NCBI RefSeq assembly: GCF_030684895.1
Contig: NZ_JAUXXP010000069.1
Coordinates: 21,865-85,864, forward strand
DNA length: 64,000 nucleotides
Origin: Pseudomonas sp.
GTDB lineage: Bacteria; Pseudomonadota; Gammaproteobacteria; Pseudomonadales; Pseudomonadaceae
Direction: 5' to 3'
Part shown: positions 40,896-50,334 of the stretch, piece by piece
How positions within the stretch are numbered: the first letter of the stretch is position 1
Layout: each line of letters begins with the position of its first letter
Translations under genes and position numbers: made by a program
The notes under the pieces: generated by a model
Told to the model about the DNA's origin: nothing
Databases searched by the model: none
Seen by the model: the letters and a program-made list of their open reading frames with translations, nothing else

Positions 40896-41660
40896 ATGAG
40901 TACTGCCTTTACCGTTGTGATTCCGGCGCGCTTTGCTTCCAGCCGTCTACTGGGCAAGCCGCTGCAGGATATTGCCGGCAAACCGATGATTCAGCATGTC
41001 TGGGAGCAGGCGTGCAAAAGCAGCGCCCAGCAGGTGGTCGTCGCCACTGACGATGCGCGCATCGTTGAGGTGTGCCGCAGCTTTGGTGCGCAGGTGGTAC
41101 TGACCGACGCCTCCCACAACTCCGGCACCGACCGCCTGGCTGAAGTGGCCGCGGCGCTGGGCCTGGCGGCTGACGCCATCGTGGTCAACGTGCAGGGCGA
41201 CGAGCCGCTGATTCCGCCATCAATCATCGATCAGGTGGCGGCCAATCTGGCGGCCAATCCACAGGCGGCCATCGCCACCCTGGCTGAGCCGATTGAGGAT
41301 GTGCAGGCGCTGTTCAACCCCAATGTGGTCAAGGTGGTCAGCGACAAGACTGGCTTGGCCCTGACCTTCAGCCGCGCGCCGCTGGCCTGGGCGCGGGATG
41401 CCTTCGCCAAGAACCGTGACGAGCTGCCAGCAGGCGTCCCATACCGTCGCCATATCGGCATCTACGCCTACCGTGCGCAGTTTCTGCATGACTTCGTCGC
41501 CTGGGGTCCGTGCTGGCTGGAAGACACCGAGTGCCTGGAGCAGCTGCGCGCGCTCTGGCATGGCGTGCGTATCCATGTCGCCGATGCCCTGCAAGCGCCA
41601 CCTGCGGGCGTCGACACGCCGGAAGACCTGGAGCGGGTTCGTCGCCTGCTGGGGGCCTGA
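40896..41660 (+). CDS. kdsB: 3-deoxy-manno-octulosonate cytidylyltransferase
   Basis: 254 residues, the family length. N-terminal [26 protein letters not shown] is the nucleotide-binding signature; [11 protein letters not shown] carries the metal-binding Asp, and [12 protein letters not shown] follows. It activates Kdo with CTP to CMP-Kdo for the LPS inner core. The ATG directly follows the stop of the Trm112-like gene and the stop shares one base with the next start, so translation is coupled on both sides. Confidence 0.96.
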   Translation: MSTAFTVVIPARFASSRLLGKPLQDIAGKPMIQHVWEQACKSSAQQVVVATDDARIVEVCRSFGAQVVLTDASHNSGTDRLAEVAAALGLAADAIVVNVQGDEPLIPPSIIDQVAANLAANPQAAIATLAEPIEDVQALFNPNVVKVVSDKTGLALTFSRAPLAWARDAFAKNRDELPAGVPYRRHIGIYAYRAQFLHDFVAWGPCWLEDTECLEQLRALWHGVRIHVADALQAPPAGVDTPEDLERVRRLLGA

Positions 41661-42124
41661 TGCGCGTTCTGTTCGTCTGTCTGGGCAATATCTGCCGCTC
41701 GCCCACGGCCGAGGGCGTGTTGCGCCACAAGCTGCGTGAAGCAGGACTGGAAGGGCGCATCGAGGTCGATTCGGCCGGAACCGGCGACTGGCACGTGGGC
41801 AAGGCGGCGGATATCCGCACGCGTCAGGCTGCGCAGCAGCGTGGCTATGATCTGTCCGCGCTGCGCGGCCGGCAGGTCAAGGCGGCGGATTTTCACGCCT
41901 TTGACCTGATTCTAGCGATGGATAATAGCAACCTGCGCGACCTGCAGCAGCTGCGCCCGGGTAATGCTGCGGCTGAGCTGGATCTGTTTCTGCGCCGTTA
42001 TCAGCTGGAACTGGATGAGGTGCCAGACCCCTATTACGGTGGTGAAGCCGGTTTTGCCCAGGTGCTGGATTTGCTCGAACAGGCCTGTGATGCCCTGGTT
42101 ATCGAACTCAAGGGGCGCTTATGA
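41660..42124 (+). CDS. low molecular weight protein-tyrosine phosphatase
   Basis: 154 residues from the ATG at 41660, which overlaps the kdsB stop. The P-loop is CLGNICRSPTAEGV with nucleophile Cys7 and Arg13, and the acid/base loop is DPYYGGEAGF. Related enzymes dephosphorylate tyrosine kinases controlling exopolysaccharide, but no such kinase is in this window and the target is unknown. The position between kdsB and murB is as in P. aeruginosa. murB overlaps its end by 4 bases. Confidence 0.94.
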   Translation: MRVLFVCLGNICRSPTAEGVLRHKLREAGLEGRIEVDSAGTGDWHVGKAADIRTRQAAQQRGYDLSALRGRQVKAADFHAFDLILAMDNSNLRDLQQLRPGNAAAELDLFLRRYQLELDEVPDPYYGGEAGFAQVLDLLEQACDALVIELKGRL

Positions 42125-43155
42125 GCTTGCAGGTGCGCACTCAGGTGTCGCTGAAACCCTATAACAGCTTTGCCGTCGAGGCCCAGGCCAGCCATTTTGC
42201 CGAAGCCGAGAACGATCAGCAGGTGTGCGAAGCGCTGAGCTATGCGCAAGCGCAGCAGTTGCCGCTGTTATTGCTCGGTGGCGGCAGCAATCTGCTGCTG
42301 ACCCGCGATGTCGATGCGCTGGTGCTGCGTATGGCCAGTCGCGGTATTCGCGTACTCAGCGATGACGGCGAGCAGGTGGTGATTGAGGCAGAGGCGGGGG
42401 AGTCCTGGCATCCCTTTGTACAGTGGACGCTGGCGCAGGGCTTTGCCGGCCTGGAAAACCTTAGCCTGATCCCCGGCACCGTGGGTGCGGCTCCGGTGCA
42501 GAATATCGGCGCCTACGGCGTTGAGCTGAAGGATCTGTTTGTCGGTTTGACCGCCTTGGATCGACACCGTGGCGAGCTGCGCGAGTTCTCTCTGGCGGAC
42601 TGCGCCTTTGCCTACCGCGACAGCCTGTTCAAGCGCGAAAGCGGGCGCTGGGTGATCCTGCGGGTACGCTTTGCCTTGAGCCGCGCGGCTGCGCTGCACC
42701 TGGATTATGGCCCGGTGCGTCAGCGTCTGGCGGAGCAGGGCATCAGTGCCCCGACTGCGCTGGATGTCAGCCAGGCCATCTGCGCCATTCGCAGCGAAAA
42801 ATTGCCTGACCCGGCTGAGCTAGGCAATGCCGGCAGCTTCTTCAAGAACCCGTTGGTATCGAGTGAGCTGGCGCAACGCTTGCGCGCTGAGCATGCCGAT
42901 CTGGTGGCCTATCCCCAGGTGGTGAATGGCCAGGCAGACGGACAGGTCAAGCTGGCCGCGGGCTGGTTGATCGAGCGTGCGGGTTGGAAAGGGTTTCGTG
43001 AGGGTGATGCAGGTGTGCATCGTTTGCAGGCGTTGGTGCTGGTCAATTACGGCGGCGCCACGGGTGCGCAGTTGTTGGCGCTGGCACAGCGTATCCAGAC
43101 GGATATCGCCCAGCGTTTCGCGGTCGACTTGGAGATCGAGCCAAACGTGTTGTAA
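42121..43155 (+). CDS. murB: UDP-N-acetylenolpyruvoylglucosamine reductase
   Basis: 344 residues, type I MurB (with the extra loop, about 340 residues). The FAD-binding segment is PLLLLGGGSNLLL. IPGTVGAAPVQNIGAYGVEL and the catalytic Ser in GNAGSFFKNP are present. It reduces the enolpyruvyl ether to UDP-MurNAc, a committed step of peptidoglycan precursor synthesis in the cytoplasm. The ATGA start overlaps the phosphatase gene. It is the last gene of the run that starts at the ExbB-like gene; a terminator follows. Confidence 0.96.
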   Translation: MSLQVRTQVSLKPYNSFAVEAQASHFAEAENDQQVCEALSYAQAQQLPLLLLGGGSNLLLTRDVDALVLRMASRGIRVLSDDGEQVVIEAEAGESWHPFVQWTLAQGFAGLENLSLIPGTVGAAPVQNIGAYGVELKDLFVGLTALDRHRGELREFSLADCAFAYRDSLFKRESGRWVILRVRFALSRAAALHLDYGPVRQRLAEQGISAPTALDVSQAICAIRSEKLPDPAELGNAGSFFKNPLVSSELAQRLRAEHADLVAYPQVVNGQADGQVKLAAGWLIERAGWKGFREGDAGVHRLQALVLVNYGGATGAQLLALAQRIQTDIAQRFAVDLEIEPNVL

Positions 43156-43216
43156 GGCGTTTGGCGGCAGGCTGCGACCAGCGTATTGATCGCGCTGTAA
43201 TAAAAGCCAGAACGCA

Positions 43217-43245
43217 AAAGGGGATGCCGAAGCATCCCCTTTCTT
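43217..43245. terminator. bidirectional terminator between murB and rne
   Basis: An AAAGGGGATGC/GCATCCCCTTT stem (43217-43227 with 43232-43242) has a CGAA loop; the converging murB and rne share it. Confidence 0.9.
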
Positions 43246-43260
43246 ATTACGTGAGGCGGA

Positions 43261-46200
43261 TCAGACCTGCGGTTTGACCGCTTCTTTATCCTGCTCGTCA
43301 GCTTCTACTGCAGTAAACAGTGAGCTTTGCGGCCCCTGGCTTACTTCTGCTTCTACTTGCGCGGCGGTTTCGGCCTTGGGCTCGACTGCTTCGATGCTCG
43401 CAGGTGCTTCGGCTGCAGTTTCAACTACGGCTTCGGCAACCACTTCTGCAGGCGGCTCTTCAGCTACCGGTGCAGCAGCTTCAACCTGTACGGAGGCTGC
43501 TGGGGCTTCGGCGGCTTCGCGGGCCAGACGCTCGGCTTCACGCTGACGACGACGCACTTCGCGTGGATCGTTCGGTGCACGGCCAGTGCTGCTGACAGCG
43601 ACTGCAGGTGCAGCTTCAACTGCCACAACCTCAGCCACTGCAACTTCGGCAATCGGCTCGGCAACTTCAACCACAGCTGGCGCTTCAACAACTTCTGCGA
43701 CCGGGGCAGGTGCTTCTACAACAGCAGGTGCTGGTGCAGCTTCGCTGACTTCGGCCTGTACAGGTGCTTCGCTGGCCTCGACAACCGGGCTGCTTACTGC
43801 TTCTACAACAACGGCTTGTGGCGCTTCAGCTGCAGCGACTTTGCGTGGCTGCTCCTGCTCGACAACTACCGGTGCTGTTTCAACGGTTGCTTGGACGGCT
43901 TCGTCTGCGCCAGTGATAACGGCGGCGGTCACTGCTGCTGCAGTTACTGCGTTGTCGGCATCGGCTGGGGCTTCTGCGCCTTCTTCGCTGCCTTCGATCG
44001 GGTTGCCGTTGGCATCGTTCTGGCGCTCGCGACGATTGCTGCGACGACGCTGACCACGGGAGCGGCGACGTGGGCGATCGCCACCTTCGCTGCCTTCCTG
44101 CTCATCGTCCTGCAGTGCTTCTTCAGCGTTCAGTGCTTCGTCGTCGCTGGCGGCTGCAGCCTGTTCAGCGCGTGGCTGGCGTTCTTCGCGCGGTGCGCGC
44201 GGCTGGCGCGGTTCGCGTTGCGGGCGTTCGGCACGCACTTCTTCGCTGGCGGTTGCGCTATCACCCGGTGCGGCATCCAGCGGCTCACGCAGTTCGCGCG
44301 GCTGGCGCTCTTCACGTGGCTTGCGATCGCGTGGCTGACGCTCTTCGCGCGGTGGGCGCGACTGACGAACTTCCTGCGGCTCGCGAACTTCTACAACGTC
44401 ACGCGGGCTGCGTTCTTCGCGCGGTGCGCGGTCCTCGCGCGGGGCGCGCTCCTCACGTGGAGCACGCTCTTCACGGGCTGCGCGAGGCTGACGTTCTTCA
44501 CGCGGTGCACGTTCTTCGCGCGGTGCGCGGTCCTCACGTGGGCCACGCTCTTCGCGCGGCTTGCGCTCTTCGTTGTTGCGACCACCGCGGCTGCGGTTTT
44601 GTTGGCGACCATTGCGGCGCTCATCACTGCGCTGTGGGCGTTCGCTGGTTTTCTTCTCGACGACGGCAGGCTTTTCTTCTTCCTTGCCGGCGAACAGGCT
44701 GACCAGCGACTTGACCAGGCCTTTGAACAGGCTTGGCTCGACGGCAGCTACAGGCTGTGCGGCTACTGCTTCAACCGGGGTTGGTGCAGTGCGCTGCGGC
44801 GCGGTCTTGATTGCGGCTTCCTGGCGAACCAGGGTGCGCGTTGCGGCGGCCTGCTTCTCTTCTTCCACTTCAATGGTCGCCATTTCATAGCTGGATTGAG
44901 TGGACTGAGCTTCCGGACTGTCGTCACGGATGCGGGTGACTTCGAAGTGCGGAGTCTCCAGGTGATCGTTCGGCACGATCACGATGCGCGCACGGGTACG
45001 CAGTTCGGTCTTGGTGATCGAGTTGCGTTTTTCGTTGAGCAGGAAGGCGGCAACTGGAATCGGCACCTGGGCGCGAACTTCAGCAGTGCGGTCTTTCAGG
45101 GCTTCTTCTTCGATCAGGCGCAGAATGGCCAGCGACAGCGATTCGACGTCGCGGATGATGCCTTGACCATTGCAGCGTGGGCAGACGATGCCGCTGCTTT
45201 CGCCCAGCGACGGACGCAGGCGCTGACGCGACATTTCCAGCAGGCCGAAGCGCGAGATGCGACCCACTTGTACGCGGGCACGGTCGGCTTCCAGGCTTTC
45301 ACGGACTTTTTCTTCCACGGCGCGTTGGTTCTTCGCCGGGGTCATGTCGATAAAGTCGATGACGATCAGGCCGCCGATGTCACGCAGACGCAGTTGGCGG
45401 GCGATTTCTTCAGCCGCTTCCAGATTGGTCTGCAGGGCAGTTTCTTCGATGTCGCTGCCTTTGGTCGCACGCGCCGAGTTGATGTCGATGGACACCAGGG
45501 CTTCGGTCGGGTCGATGACGATGGAGCCACCGGACGGCAGTTTCACTTCGCGCTGGAAGGCGGTTTCGATCTGGCTTTCGATCTGGAAGCGGTTGAACAG
45601 CGGCACGCTGTCTTCATACAGCTTGATCTTGCTGGCGTACTGCGGCATCACCTGATTGATAAAGCTCAGTGCTTCCTGCTGCGCTTCGATGCTATCGACC
45701 AGTACTTCGCCGATGTCCTGGCGCAGGTAGTCGCGGATGGCGCGGATGATCACGTTGCTTTCCTGATAGATCAGGAAGGGCGCAGCGCGGTCGAGCGAGG
45801 CTTCTTTGATAGCGGTCCAGAGTTGCAGCAGGTAATCAAGGTCCCACTGCATTTCTTCGCTGGAGCGGCCCAGGCCTGCGGTGCGCACGATCAAACCCAT
45901 GTCGCTAGGGGCGACCAGGCCATTCAGTGCTTCGCGCAGTTCGTTGCGCTCTTCGCCTTCGATGCGGCGCGAGATACCACCAGCACGCGGGTTGTTCGGC
46001 ATCAGCACCAGGTAACGACCGGCGAGGCTGATAAAGGTGGTCAGGGCAGCGCCCTTGTTGCCACGCTCTTCTTTCTCGACCTGAACGATAACTTCCTGGC
46101 CTTCCTTGAGCACGTCTTTAATGTTGACGCGGCCTTCTGGGGCCTTGCTGAAGTACTCGCGGGAGATTTCTTTGAGCGGGAGAAAGCCGTGACGCTCAGA

Positions 46201-46383
46201 GCCGAAGTCGACGAAAGCGGCTTCCAGGCTGGGTTCTACACGGGTGATTTTACCCTTGTAGATGTTGGATTTTTTCTGCTCACGGGCGCCGGACTCGATG
46301 TCCAGGTCGTAGAGTTTTTGCCCATCTACCAGGGCGACACGCAGCTCTTCGGGTTGAGTTGCGTTAATCAGCATTCTTTTCAT
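43261..46383 (-). CDS. rne: ribonuclease E
   Basis: 1040 residues from the ATG at 46383 ([21 protein letters not shown]), the conserved start. The catalytic half (1-510) has the S1 domain ([19 protein letters not shown]), the DNase I-like domain with the metal-binding Asp residues ([25 protein letters not shown]) and the zinc link CPRCNGQG. The C-terminal half is disordered: an Arg/Glu-rich block (about 600-760), an Arg-rich RNA-binding patch ([19 protein letters not shown]) and an Ala/Val/Glu/Pro-rich tail. It cuts mRNA and processes rRNA and tRNA, and scaffolds the degradosome. A leader of about 515 bases precedes it. Confidence 0.96.
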   Translation of the reverse strand: MKRMLINATQPEELRVALVDGQKLYDLDIESGAREQKKSNIYKGKITRVEPSLEAAFVDFGSERHGFLPLKEISREYFSKAPEGRVNIKDVLKEGQEVIVQVEKEERGNKGAALTTFISLAGRYLVLMPNNPRAGGISRRIEGEERNELREALNGLVAPSDMGLIVRTAGLGRSSEEMQWDLDYLLQLWTAIKEASLDRAAPFLIYQESNVIIRAIRDYLRQDIGEVLVDSIEAQQEALSFINQVMPQYASKIKLYEDSVPLFNRFQIESQIETAFQREVKLPSGGSIVIDPTEALVSIDINSARATKGSDIEETALQTNLEAAEEIARQLRLRDIGGLIVIDFIDMTPAKNQRAVEEKVRESLEADRARVQVGRISRFGLLEMSRQRLRPSLGESSGIVCPRCNGQGIIRDVESLSLAILRLIEEEALKDRTAEVRAQVPIPVAAFLLNEKRNSITKTELRTRARIVIVPNDHLETPHFEVTRIRDDSPEAQSTQSSYEMATIEVEEEKQAAATRTLVRQEAAIKTAPQRTAPTPVEAVAAQPVAAVEPSLFKGLVKSLVSLFAGKEEEKPAVVEKKTSERPQRSDERRNGRQQNRSRGGRNNEERKPREERGPREDRAPREERAPREERQPRAAREERAPREERAPREDRAPREERSPRDVVEVREPQEVRQSRPPREERQPRDRKPREERQPRELREPLDAAPGDSATASEEVRAERPQREPRQPRAPREERQPRAEQAAAASDDEALNAEEALQDDEQEGSEGGDRPRRRSRGQRRRSNRRERQNDANGNPIEGSEEGAEAPADADNAVTAAAVTAAVITGADEAVQATVETAPVVVEQEQPRKVAAAEAPQAVVVEAVSSPVVEASEAPVQAEVSEAAPAPAVVEAPAPVAEVVEAPAVVEVAEPIAEVAVAEVVAVEAAPAVAVSSTGRAPNDPREVRRRQREAERLAREAAEAPAASVQVEAAAPVAEEPPAEVVAEAVVETAAEAPASIEAVEPKAETAAQVEAEVSQGPQSSLFTAVEADEQDKEAVKPQV
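44390..44575 (-). repeat. coding repeat in rne (Arg/Glu motif)
   Basis: Imperfect repeats of about 18-24 bases encode successive PREERAP/PREDRAP-type units in the RNase E tail. The repetition is in the DNA as well as the protein and is a place where slipped-strand length changes would be expected. Confidence 0.75.
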
Positions 46384-46904
46384 GTAATACCGTCGGTTTC
46401 CGGTGCTGGCGGAAGCGGCGTTCGGCACACACGACTTCAGGGTCGGTGTCAGGTGCGTCAGGAACGGTCGTAAAGCGTTCCAGTGTCTAGCGGCGATCAG
46501 CCAATTGTGCTGGGCCGCGACGGACGTCTCCTGCTCGCTGTGATAACAGAAAGCACTAAGTCAGGAGGAGGAATCAGCTGTTGGTAGCGGACGAGATGAA
46601 GCGTCTTGGTAAAGCGAGCTGCTACGCGGACCAACAGTTGTACATCTCCACCCTACACGTATCGCTGAAACTCGGGTGCCGCTCGCGAAAATCCGCAGCG
46701 GGTTAACTATTACCGCAACCGTCCAAAGGGGCAGGCTGCGCATCATGGCTTAAAGGCTTTATTTCCGAGTTATTCACAGCCGTGGAGGCTTTTCTTTCGT
46801 TGAATAACCCGTCGGACGGCCTTACGTCCCAAATGAATTGCGTTGGTTGGGGGTGGCAGTTTTGGCGATCACCCGCAAACCAGGCCGCTTTTGGCGGCGT
46901 CCCG

Positions 46905-46933
46905 ACTATAGCAGTAATGATTAAGTGCTTCAA
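46905..46933 (-). promoter_or_regulatory. rne promoter
   Basis: On the minus strand TTGAAG (46933-46928), a 17-base spacer and TATAGT (46910-46905) form a near-consensus promoter. Transcription would start near 46898, at the base of a hairpin (46884-46888 with 46894-46898), giving a leader of about 515 bases before the rne ATG. The gap 46384-46904 holds no supported gene. Confidence 0.65.
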
Positions 46934-46949
46934 TTCCATAAAAAATTGT

Positions 46950-46955
46950 TATGAT
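46950..46955 (+). promoter_or_regulatory. candidate rluC -10, leaderless spacing
   Basis: TATGAT ends 6 bases before the rluC ATG (46962). The -35 would overlap that of the divergent rne promoter (46927-46933) and is weak. There is no Shine-Dalgarno sequence before the ATG. Confidence 0.5.
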
Positions 46956-46961
46956 TGCGCG

Positions 46962-47915
46962 ATGACAAATCCTTCCCCTCCAACCTCCGGCGTCCAGCTG
47001 CTCGAGGTTGCGCCGGAACTTGCCGGCCAACGTATCGATAACTTCCTTCGCACCCAGCTCAAGGGTGTGCCCAAGACTTTGATTTACCGAATTTTGCGTA
47101 AAGGCGAAGTGCGCGTAAATAAAGGTCGGATCAAGCCCGAGTACAAGCTGCAGGCCGGCGACATCATTCGTGTGCCGCCGCTGCGTTTGGCTGAGCGCGA
47201 TGAGCCCGAGCCGCTGGCCCAAGGTCTTTTGCAGCGTCTGGAAGCAGCGATTGTCTATGAAGACAAGGCACTGATCGTGCTGAACAAGCCGGCTGGCATT
47301 GCCGTGCATGGCGGTAGCGGCCTGAATTACGGGGTTATTGAAGCCTTTCGCCAGTTGCGCCCGGACGCTAAGGATCTGGAGCTGGTGCATCGCCTCGATC
47401 GTGATACGTCCGGCCTGTTGATGATTGCCAAGAAGCGCAGCATGTTGCGTCACCTGCATGAGGCCTTGCGTGGCGATGGTATGGACAAGCGTTATATGGC
47501 CTTGGTGCGGGGCAACTGGGCGACGGCCAAGAAGCAGGTCAATGCGCCGCTGCTAAAGAGCAATCTGCGTTCCGGTGAGCGCATGGTTGAGGTCAACCCG
47601 GAAGGTAAGGAGGCTTTGACCATCTTCCGTGTGCTGCGCCGTTTCGGTGAGTTCGCCACCTTGGTCGAGGCCAAGCCCGTGACCGGGCGTACCCACCAGA
47701 TTCGTGTGCATGCGCAGCATGCTGGGCACTGCATTGCCGGTGACAGCAAGTACGGTGATGACGATTTCACCAAGGAAATTCGCGATCTGGGCGGTAAGCG
47801 CTTGTTCTTGCATGCCTATGAATTGGTCGTGCCGCTGCCTGAAGGTGGCCAGCTCAAGCTTGCCGCGCCAGTCGATGAAATGTGGGCGCGGACCATGGTG
47901 CGTCTCGGTGCCTGA
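46962..47915 (+). CDS. rluC: 23S rRNA pseudouridine synthase RluC
   Basis: 317 residues from the ATG at 46962 ([29 protein letters not shown]). An S4 RNA-binding domain (about 22-75) precedes the synthase domain, whose catalytic Asp146 is in [11 protein letters not shown]. RluC makes three pseudouridines (955, 2504 and 2580 in E. coli numbering) in 23S rRNA. The frame is open to 46782, but that region overlaps the rne promoter. No ribosome-binding site is visible, and the gene may be read from a leaderless mRNA. The next gene overlaps its end by 8 bases. Confidence 0.94.
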   Translation: MTNPSPPTSGVQLLEVAPELAGQRIDNFLRTQLKGVPKTLIYRILRKGEVRVNKGRIKPEYKLQAGDIIRVPPLRLAERDEPEPLAQGLLQRLEAAIVYEDKALIVLNKPAGIAVHGGSGLNYGVIEAFRQLRPDAKDLELVHRLDRDTSGLLMIAKKRSMLRHLHEALRGDGMDKRYMALVRGNWATAKKQVNAPLLKSNLRSGERMVEVNPEGKEALTIFRVLRRFGEFATLVEAKPVTGRTHQIRVHAQHAGHCIAGDSKYGDDDFTKEIRDLGGKRLFLHAYELVVPLPEGGQLKLAAPVDEMWARTMVRLGA

Positions 47916-48618
47916 TTCTCAGGAGCGTGGCTATCAGCTGCTGATCTTCGATTGGGATGGCACCTTGGTCGATTCCATCGGTCGGATCGTTGCGGCGATG
48001 CACCTGGCTGCCGATGCCTGTGAGCTACCGCGCTGCACGGATGAGCAGGTGCGCGGCATTATCGGTCTGGGCTTGCCTGAGGCGATTCGTTGCCTGTATC
48101 CGGATATGCATGATGCGGTCCGGGCGCAGCGCTTGCGACAAAGCTACAGCGAAAATTACCTGGCTCTGGAGTCCGAGCCGTCGGCACTGTTTCGCGGCGT
48201 AGCTGAAGGATTGGAAGCGTTTCGTGCTGAGGGCTATAGGTTGGCGGTGGCAACAGGTAAAGGTCGGCACGGTTTGCAGCGGGTGCTGGCGGATCGCGGC
48301 TGGTTGGATTATTTCGACTACAGCCGCTGCGCCGATGAAACGGCGAGCAAGCCGGACCCGCTGATGCTGCACGAGATCCTTGCGCAAAGCGGCGTTGCTG
48401 CCAGTCAGGCGTTGATGGTGGGTGACTCGTCCTTCGATCTGTTGATGGCGCAGCGCGCGGGCATGGATTGTGTGGCGGTGGGTTATGGCGCGCAGCCTTT
48501 GCAGGTGCTGCGTGCGTGTCAGCCAACGCTGGCAATAGAATGTTTTACCGAGTTGCGCGCCTGGCTAAGTCGGCGTGCGTCTAATCAGTCAGTTGAGGTG
48601 GTGTTGCATGGCAGATGA
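47908..48618 (+). CDS. HAD-family phosphatase
   Basis: 236 residues from a GTG at 47908, overlapping rluC by 8 bases ([23 protein letters not shown]). The frame is open far upstream inside rluC, but only this start gives a normal N-terminus. HAD motifs are [22 protein letters not shown] and [14 protein letters not shown]...[16 protein letters not shown]. It resembles phosphoglycolate phosphatase-like enzymes; the substrate is not known. It is coupled to rluC upstream and to sppA downstream (11-base overlap), so the three form an operon. Confidence 0.92.
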   Translation: MPDSQERGYQLLIFDWDGTLVDSIGRIVAAMHLAADACELPRCTDEQVRGIIGLGLPEAIRCLYPDMHDAVRAQRLRQSYSENYLALESEPSALFRGVAEGLEAFRAEGYRLAVATGKGRHGLQRVLADRGWLDYFDYSRCADETASKPDPLMLHEILAQSGVAASQALMVGDSSFDLLMAQRAGMDCVAVGYGAQPLQVLRACQPTLAIECFTELRAWLSRRASNQSVEVVLHGR

Positions 48619-49585
48619 ATGGAAGGCGTCGGCAGCGGCTGATGGCGACGGAAAAAGCTGGCAGCTGCTGGAGAAAACCCTGCTGGCCGGTGTGCAGGAG
48701 CAGCGTCGGGCGCGGCGCTGGGGGATTTTCTTCAAGCTGCTGACCTTTATTTACATTTTTGGCGCGCTGGCGTTGTTCTCGCCCATGCTGGCGATGAAAA
48801 AAGGCGCAACCACGGGCAGCCATACTGCGGTGATCGAAGTGCGTGGGATGATTGCCGATCAGGAGTCGGCCAGTGCCGACAATATTGTTAGCAGTCTGCG
48901 TGCGGCGTTTGAGGATGCTAATACCAAGGGTGTGATCCTGCGCATCAACAGTCCGGGTGGCAGTCCGGTGCAGTCGGGCTACATCTATGACGAGATTCGC
49001 CGTCTGCGCGCAGAATACCCGGCGATCAAGCTGTATGCGGTGATCACTGATCTGGGTGCTTCCGGTGCTTATTACATTGCCAGTGCCGCTGATGAGATCT
49101 ATGCCGATAAAGCCAGTCTGGTCGGCTCTATCGGTGTGACTGCGGCAACCTTTGGCTTTGTTGGGGTGATGGAGAAGCTCGGCGTGGATCGCCGCGTGTA
49201 TACCTCCGGGGAGCACAAGGCCTTTCTCGACCCGTTCCAGCCGCAAAAAGCTGAGGAAACTGAGTTTTGGCAGGGTGTGTTGAAAGCAACCCATCAGCAG
49301 TTTATTGCCAGTGTTAAGCAGGGGCGTGGTGATCGTTTGAAGGATGCCGAGCATCCTGAGTTGTTCTCCGGCCTGGTTTGGTCGGGTGAGCAAGCTTTGC
49401 CATTGGGCTTAATTGATGCGCTGGGTAATACCAGCTACGTCGCGCGCGAAGTGATTGGTGAGAAAGAGTTGGTCGACTTTACCGTGAAGGAGTCGCCATT
49501 CGACCGTTTCGCGAAAACCCTGGGCGCCAGCATGGCTGAGCGTATTGCCCTATGGATGGGTTTTCAGGGGCCGGCACTGCGTTAA
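48608..49585 (+). CDS. sppA: signal peptide peptidase SppA, short form (S49 family)
   Basis: 325 residues from the ATG at 48608, with GAGGTGG upstream. A single membrane helix (residues 42-62) is followed by a periplasmic S49 domain. The catalytic dyad is Ser152 (GASGAYYIASAADEI) and Lys204 (TSGEHKAFLDPF), 52 residues apart as in the Bacillus short-form enzyme. It degrades cleaved signal peptides in the inner membrane. It ends the rluC operon; a terminator lies between it and the converging maf. Confidence 0.93.
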   Translation: MADEWKASAAADGDGKSWQLLEKTLLAGVQEQRRARRWGIFFKLLTFIYIFGALALFSPMLAMKKGATTGSHTAVIEVRGMIADQESASADNIVSSLRAAFEDANTKGVILRINSPGGSPVQSGYIYDEIRRLRAEYPAIKLYAVITDLGASGAYYIASAADEIYADKASLVGSIGVTAATFGFVGVMEKLGVDRRVYTSGEHKAFLDPFQPQKAEETEFWQGVLKATHQQFIASVKQGRGDRLKDAEHPELFSGLVWSGEQALPLGLIDALGNTSYVAREVIGEKELVDFTVKESPFDRFAKTLGASMAERIALWMGFQGPALR

Positions 49586-49600
49586 CACTTGAGTCTGCTG

Positions 49601-49637
49601 AAAGCGAGCCCGGTCATTGATCGGGCTTGTTGCTTTT
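49601..49637. terminator. bidirectional terminator between sppA and maf
   Basis: An AGCCCG/CGGGCT stem with an adjacent AAAGC/GCTTT extension and a 9-base loop lies in the gap of the two converging genes. Confidence 0.7.
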
Positions 49638-50214
49638 AGGGGGTGTCGATACCGCTGGCTTGCAGCATGTCCACCAGGCGAATCAGTGGCAGGCCGATCA
49701 GGCTGTTGCTGTCGCTGCCTTCTGTGCTGCGAAACAGGCTGATGCCCAGGCCTTCGGCTTTGAAGCTGCCGGCACAGTCGAAGGGTTGTTCGGCTGTCAG
49801 GTAGCGCATGATTTGCGCCTCGCTGAGCGGCCGAAAATGCACGGTGAAGGGTACGCAGTCGGTTTGCTGTTGGCCGGTGGCGCTGTTGAGTAGTGTGAGG
49901 CCGGTCAGAAAGGTGACGCTGTTGCCGCTGGCGGCCAGTAACTGCTCGCGAGCGCGCTCTAGGGTGTGTGGTTTGCCGAGGATCTGCGTGCCGAGTACTG
50001 CGACCTGGTCCGAACCGATGATCAGGTGCTGGGAGTGGGTTGCGCTGAGTGCCTGGGCTTTTTCCAATGACAGGCGGCGCACCAAGGTGTCTGCGTCTTC
50101 ATCGGGGTGCCGTGTTTCATCGATGTGCGGGGCGCTCCAGGTAAAGGGTAGGCGCAGGCGGGTGAGCAGTTCGCGTCGGTAGGGTGAGCTGGAGGCGAGC
50201 ACCAGAGGCAGCAC
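49636..50214 (-). CDS. Maf/YceF-family nucleotide pyrophosphatase
   Basis: A 192-residue Maf protein. N-terminal LVLASSSPYRRELLTRL and the central IIGSDQVAVLG (catalytic Asp) place it in the YceF group, whose E. coli member hydrolyses 7-methyl-GTP; the central Gln/Val supports YceF over the dTTP/UTP group. A C-terminal SNSLIGLPLIRLVDML segment is typical. It is a house-cleaning enzyme for modified nucleotides. It is divergent from yceD and convergent with sppA, and seems to be a single-gene unit. Confidence 0.93.
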   Translation of the reverse strand: MLPLVLASSSPYRRELLTRLRLPFTWSAPHIDETRHPDEDADTLVRRLSLEKAQALSATHSQHLIIGSDQVAVLGTQILGKPHTLERAREQLLAASGNSVTFLTGLTLLNSATGQQQTDCVPFTVHFRPLSEAQIMRYLTAEQPFDCAGSFKAEGLGISLFRSTEGSDSNSLIGLPLIRLVDMLQASGIDTP

Positions 50215-50296
50215 GGCGATTTCCTTCTATATAGGAGTTTGCAGGGGGGGGGCGATTCTAGCTGTCGGCCCATATGCTGGACAGGCCGAATTTCCT

Positions 50297-50325
50297 TTGA
50301 CAGCGGCGGGTTGCATCCCTAAAAT
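50297..50325 (+). promoter_or_regulatory. promoter of the yceD-rpmF-plsX cluster
   Basis: A perfect TTGACA (50297-50302), a 17-base spacer and TAAAAT (50320-50325). A start of transcription 6-7 bases on would be at about 50332, only 3 bases before the yceD ATG, and no Shine-Dalgarno sequence is present. Confidence 0.8.
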
Positions 50326-50334
50326 GCGCCGCCT

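Noticed and set aside
43327..46473. A 1048-codon open frame antisense to rne
   Set aside because: The translation is Cys/Phe/Arg-rich low-complexity and mirrors the RNase E repeats; no ribosome site or domain.
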